Positions 7,264 through 7,675 of a stretch of DNA of 7,675 nt are shown here, piece after piece. The notes under the pieces are model-generated. The model was not told the DNA's origin and did not search any database. It saw only the letters and a list, made by a program, of their open reading frames with translations. The translations under genes and the position numbers were made by a program. This DNA is from DATLZB01 sp035574175 (GTDB taxonomy: Bacteria; Pseudomonadota; Alphaproteobacteria; Rhizobiales; Hyphomicrobiaceae). Numbering within the stretch: the first letter of the stretch is position 1; every line of letters begins with the position of its first letter. Where the stretch lies: assembly GCA_035574175.1 (NCBI GenBank), contig DATLZB010000081.1:1-7675 (forward strand), read 5' to 3'.

Positions 7264-7675
7264 CTAACGGGTGAAGCGCGCGAACTCTCGCACCAGAGCC
7301 TCATAGACCGGGCGTTTGAAGGGCACCGCGAGCGCGGGTAGGTCCTCCAGTGAAGCCCACTGCCAAGCGTCGAATTCTGCCTTCTTGCCGTCGCGCGGGC
7401 TGATGTCGATCTCGCGATCGGAGCCGTAGAAGCGCATGGCAAACCATTTCTGGCGATGGCCGCGGTAGCGGCCCTTGAGAGCCCGCCCCCGCAGATCGCT
7501 CGGCAGTTCATAGGTGAGCCACCCGGAGGTCTCGCCGATCACCTCTACGCTGGTGGCGCCGGTCTCCTCCTCCAGTTCGCGGAGAGCTGCGTCAAGGGGC
7601 TTCTCATTGCGGTTGATGCCGCCTTGGGGGAGCTGCCAGATGAAGGCCGACCTGGTGGCAAGCCACTTCGGTGCG
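7264..7675 (-). CDS. rppH: RNA pyrophosphohydrolase, Nudix family (RppH/NudH-like), N-terminus cut by window edge
   Basis: RppH removes pyrophosphate from the 5' triphosphate end of mRNA and so triggers RNase E-dependent decay; related Nudix enzymes also hydrolyse dinucleoside polyphosphates. The frame is open from the right edge to the TAG at 7264-7266, showing 136 residues. The family is usually about 155-175 aa, so some 20-40 N-terminal residues lie outside. The complete Nudix box GX5EX7REUXEEXGU is seen as GGINRNE through RELEEETGA (bases 7555-7623). It is preceded by WQLPQGG, the RppH-type lead-in. Further RppH-like blocks are GWLTYELP, KGRYRGHRQKWFAMRF and FDAWQWASLEDLP. In-frame GTG 7540-7542 is not the start, because the Nudix box lies upstream of it. 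It is convergent with atpC, an arrangement I recall from Hyphomicrobiales such as Bradyrhizobium. The RppH assignment is strong, though another Nudix paralogue cannot be fully excluded. Confidence 0.92.
   Translation of the reverse strand, partial: APKWLATRSAFIWQLPQGGINRNEKPLDAALRELEEETGATSVEVIGETSGWLTYELPSDLRGRALKGRYRGHRQKWFAMRFYGSDREIDISPRDGKKAEFDAWQWASLEDLPALAVPFKRPVYEALVREFARFTR

Noticed and set aside
7057..7341. Plus-strand open frame across the end of atpC and the rppH 3' end
   Set aside because: It is out of frame with atpC, antisense to the Nudix gene, and Arg/Ser-rich. It is a shadow.

Overview
The window is high-GC bacterial DNA that looks like an alphaproteobacterium, most likely of the Hyphomicrobiales (Rhizobiales). 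The evidence is an F1-only ATP synthase operon in the order atpH-atpA-atpG-atpD-atpC with no F0 genes attached, alphaproteobacterial-style subunit sequences, and a convergent RppH-type Nudix gene just downstream. The exact genus cannot be read from the sequence.

Left part (1-1680): the 3' portion of a membrane-associated M48-family zinc metalloprotease (HEIAH and EYLAD motifs) enters from the left edge. A same-strand EamA/DMT-family ten-helix transporter follows it. A 267-base gap (1681-1947) then holds a small hairpin and a good intrinsic terminator (about 1831-1870) that separates these accessory genes from the ATP synthase operon.

Centre (1948-7223): the F1 operon encodes delta, alpha, gamma, beta and epsilon subunits, all intact, with the nucleotide-binding loops, arginine finger, catalytic glutamate and DELSEED loop recognisable. 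Spacing is tight: atpH and atpA overlap by one base. Between atpD and atpC sits an extra small gene (about 97 aa, with CC and CPFCG cysteine motifs) that is not a standard ATP synthase subunit. A perfect 9-bp all-G/C hairpin then lies just upstream of the atpC start codon. These two elements are the least ordinary part of the window.

Right part (7224-7675): a 40-base gap, then the C-terminal part of an RNA pyrophosphohydrolase (RppH/NudH-like) on the minus strand, convergent with atpC and cut by the right edge.

Functionally, the five F1 subunits form the soluble catalytic head of the F-type ATP synthase. The F0 membrane genes must be elsewhere in the genome. The protease, transporter and Nudix hydrolase are neighbours with no evident role in the complex. 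I see no mobile element, CRISPR array, tRNA or rRNA. Apart from the small cysteine-rich gene and the atpC leader hairpin, this is a conserved housekeeping locus.
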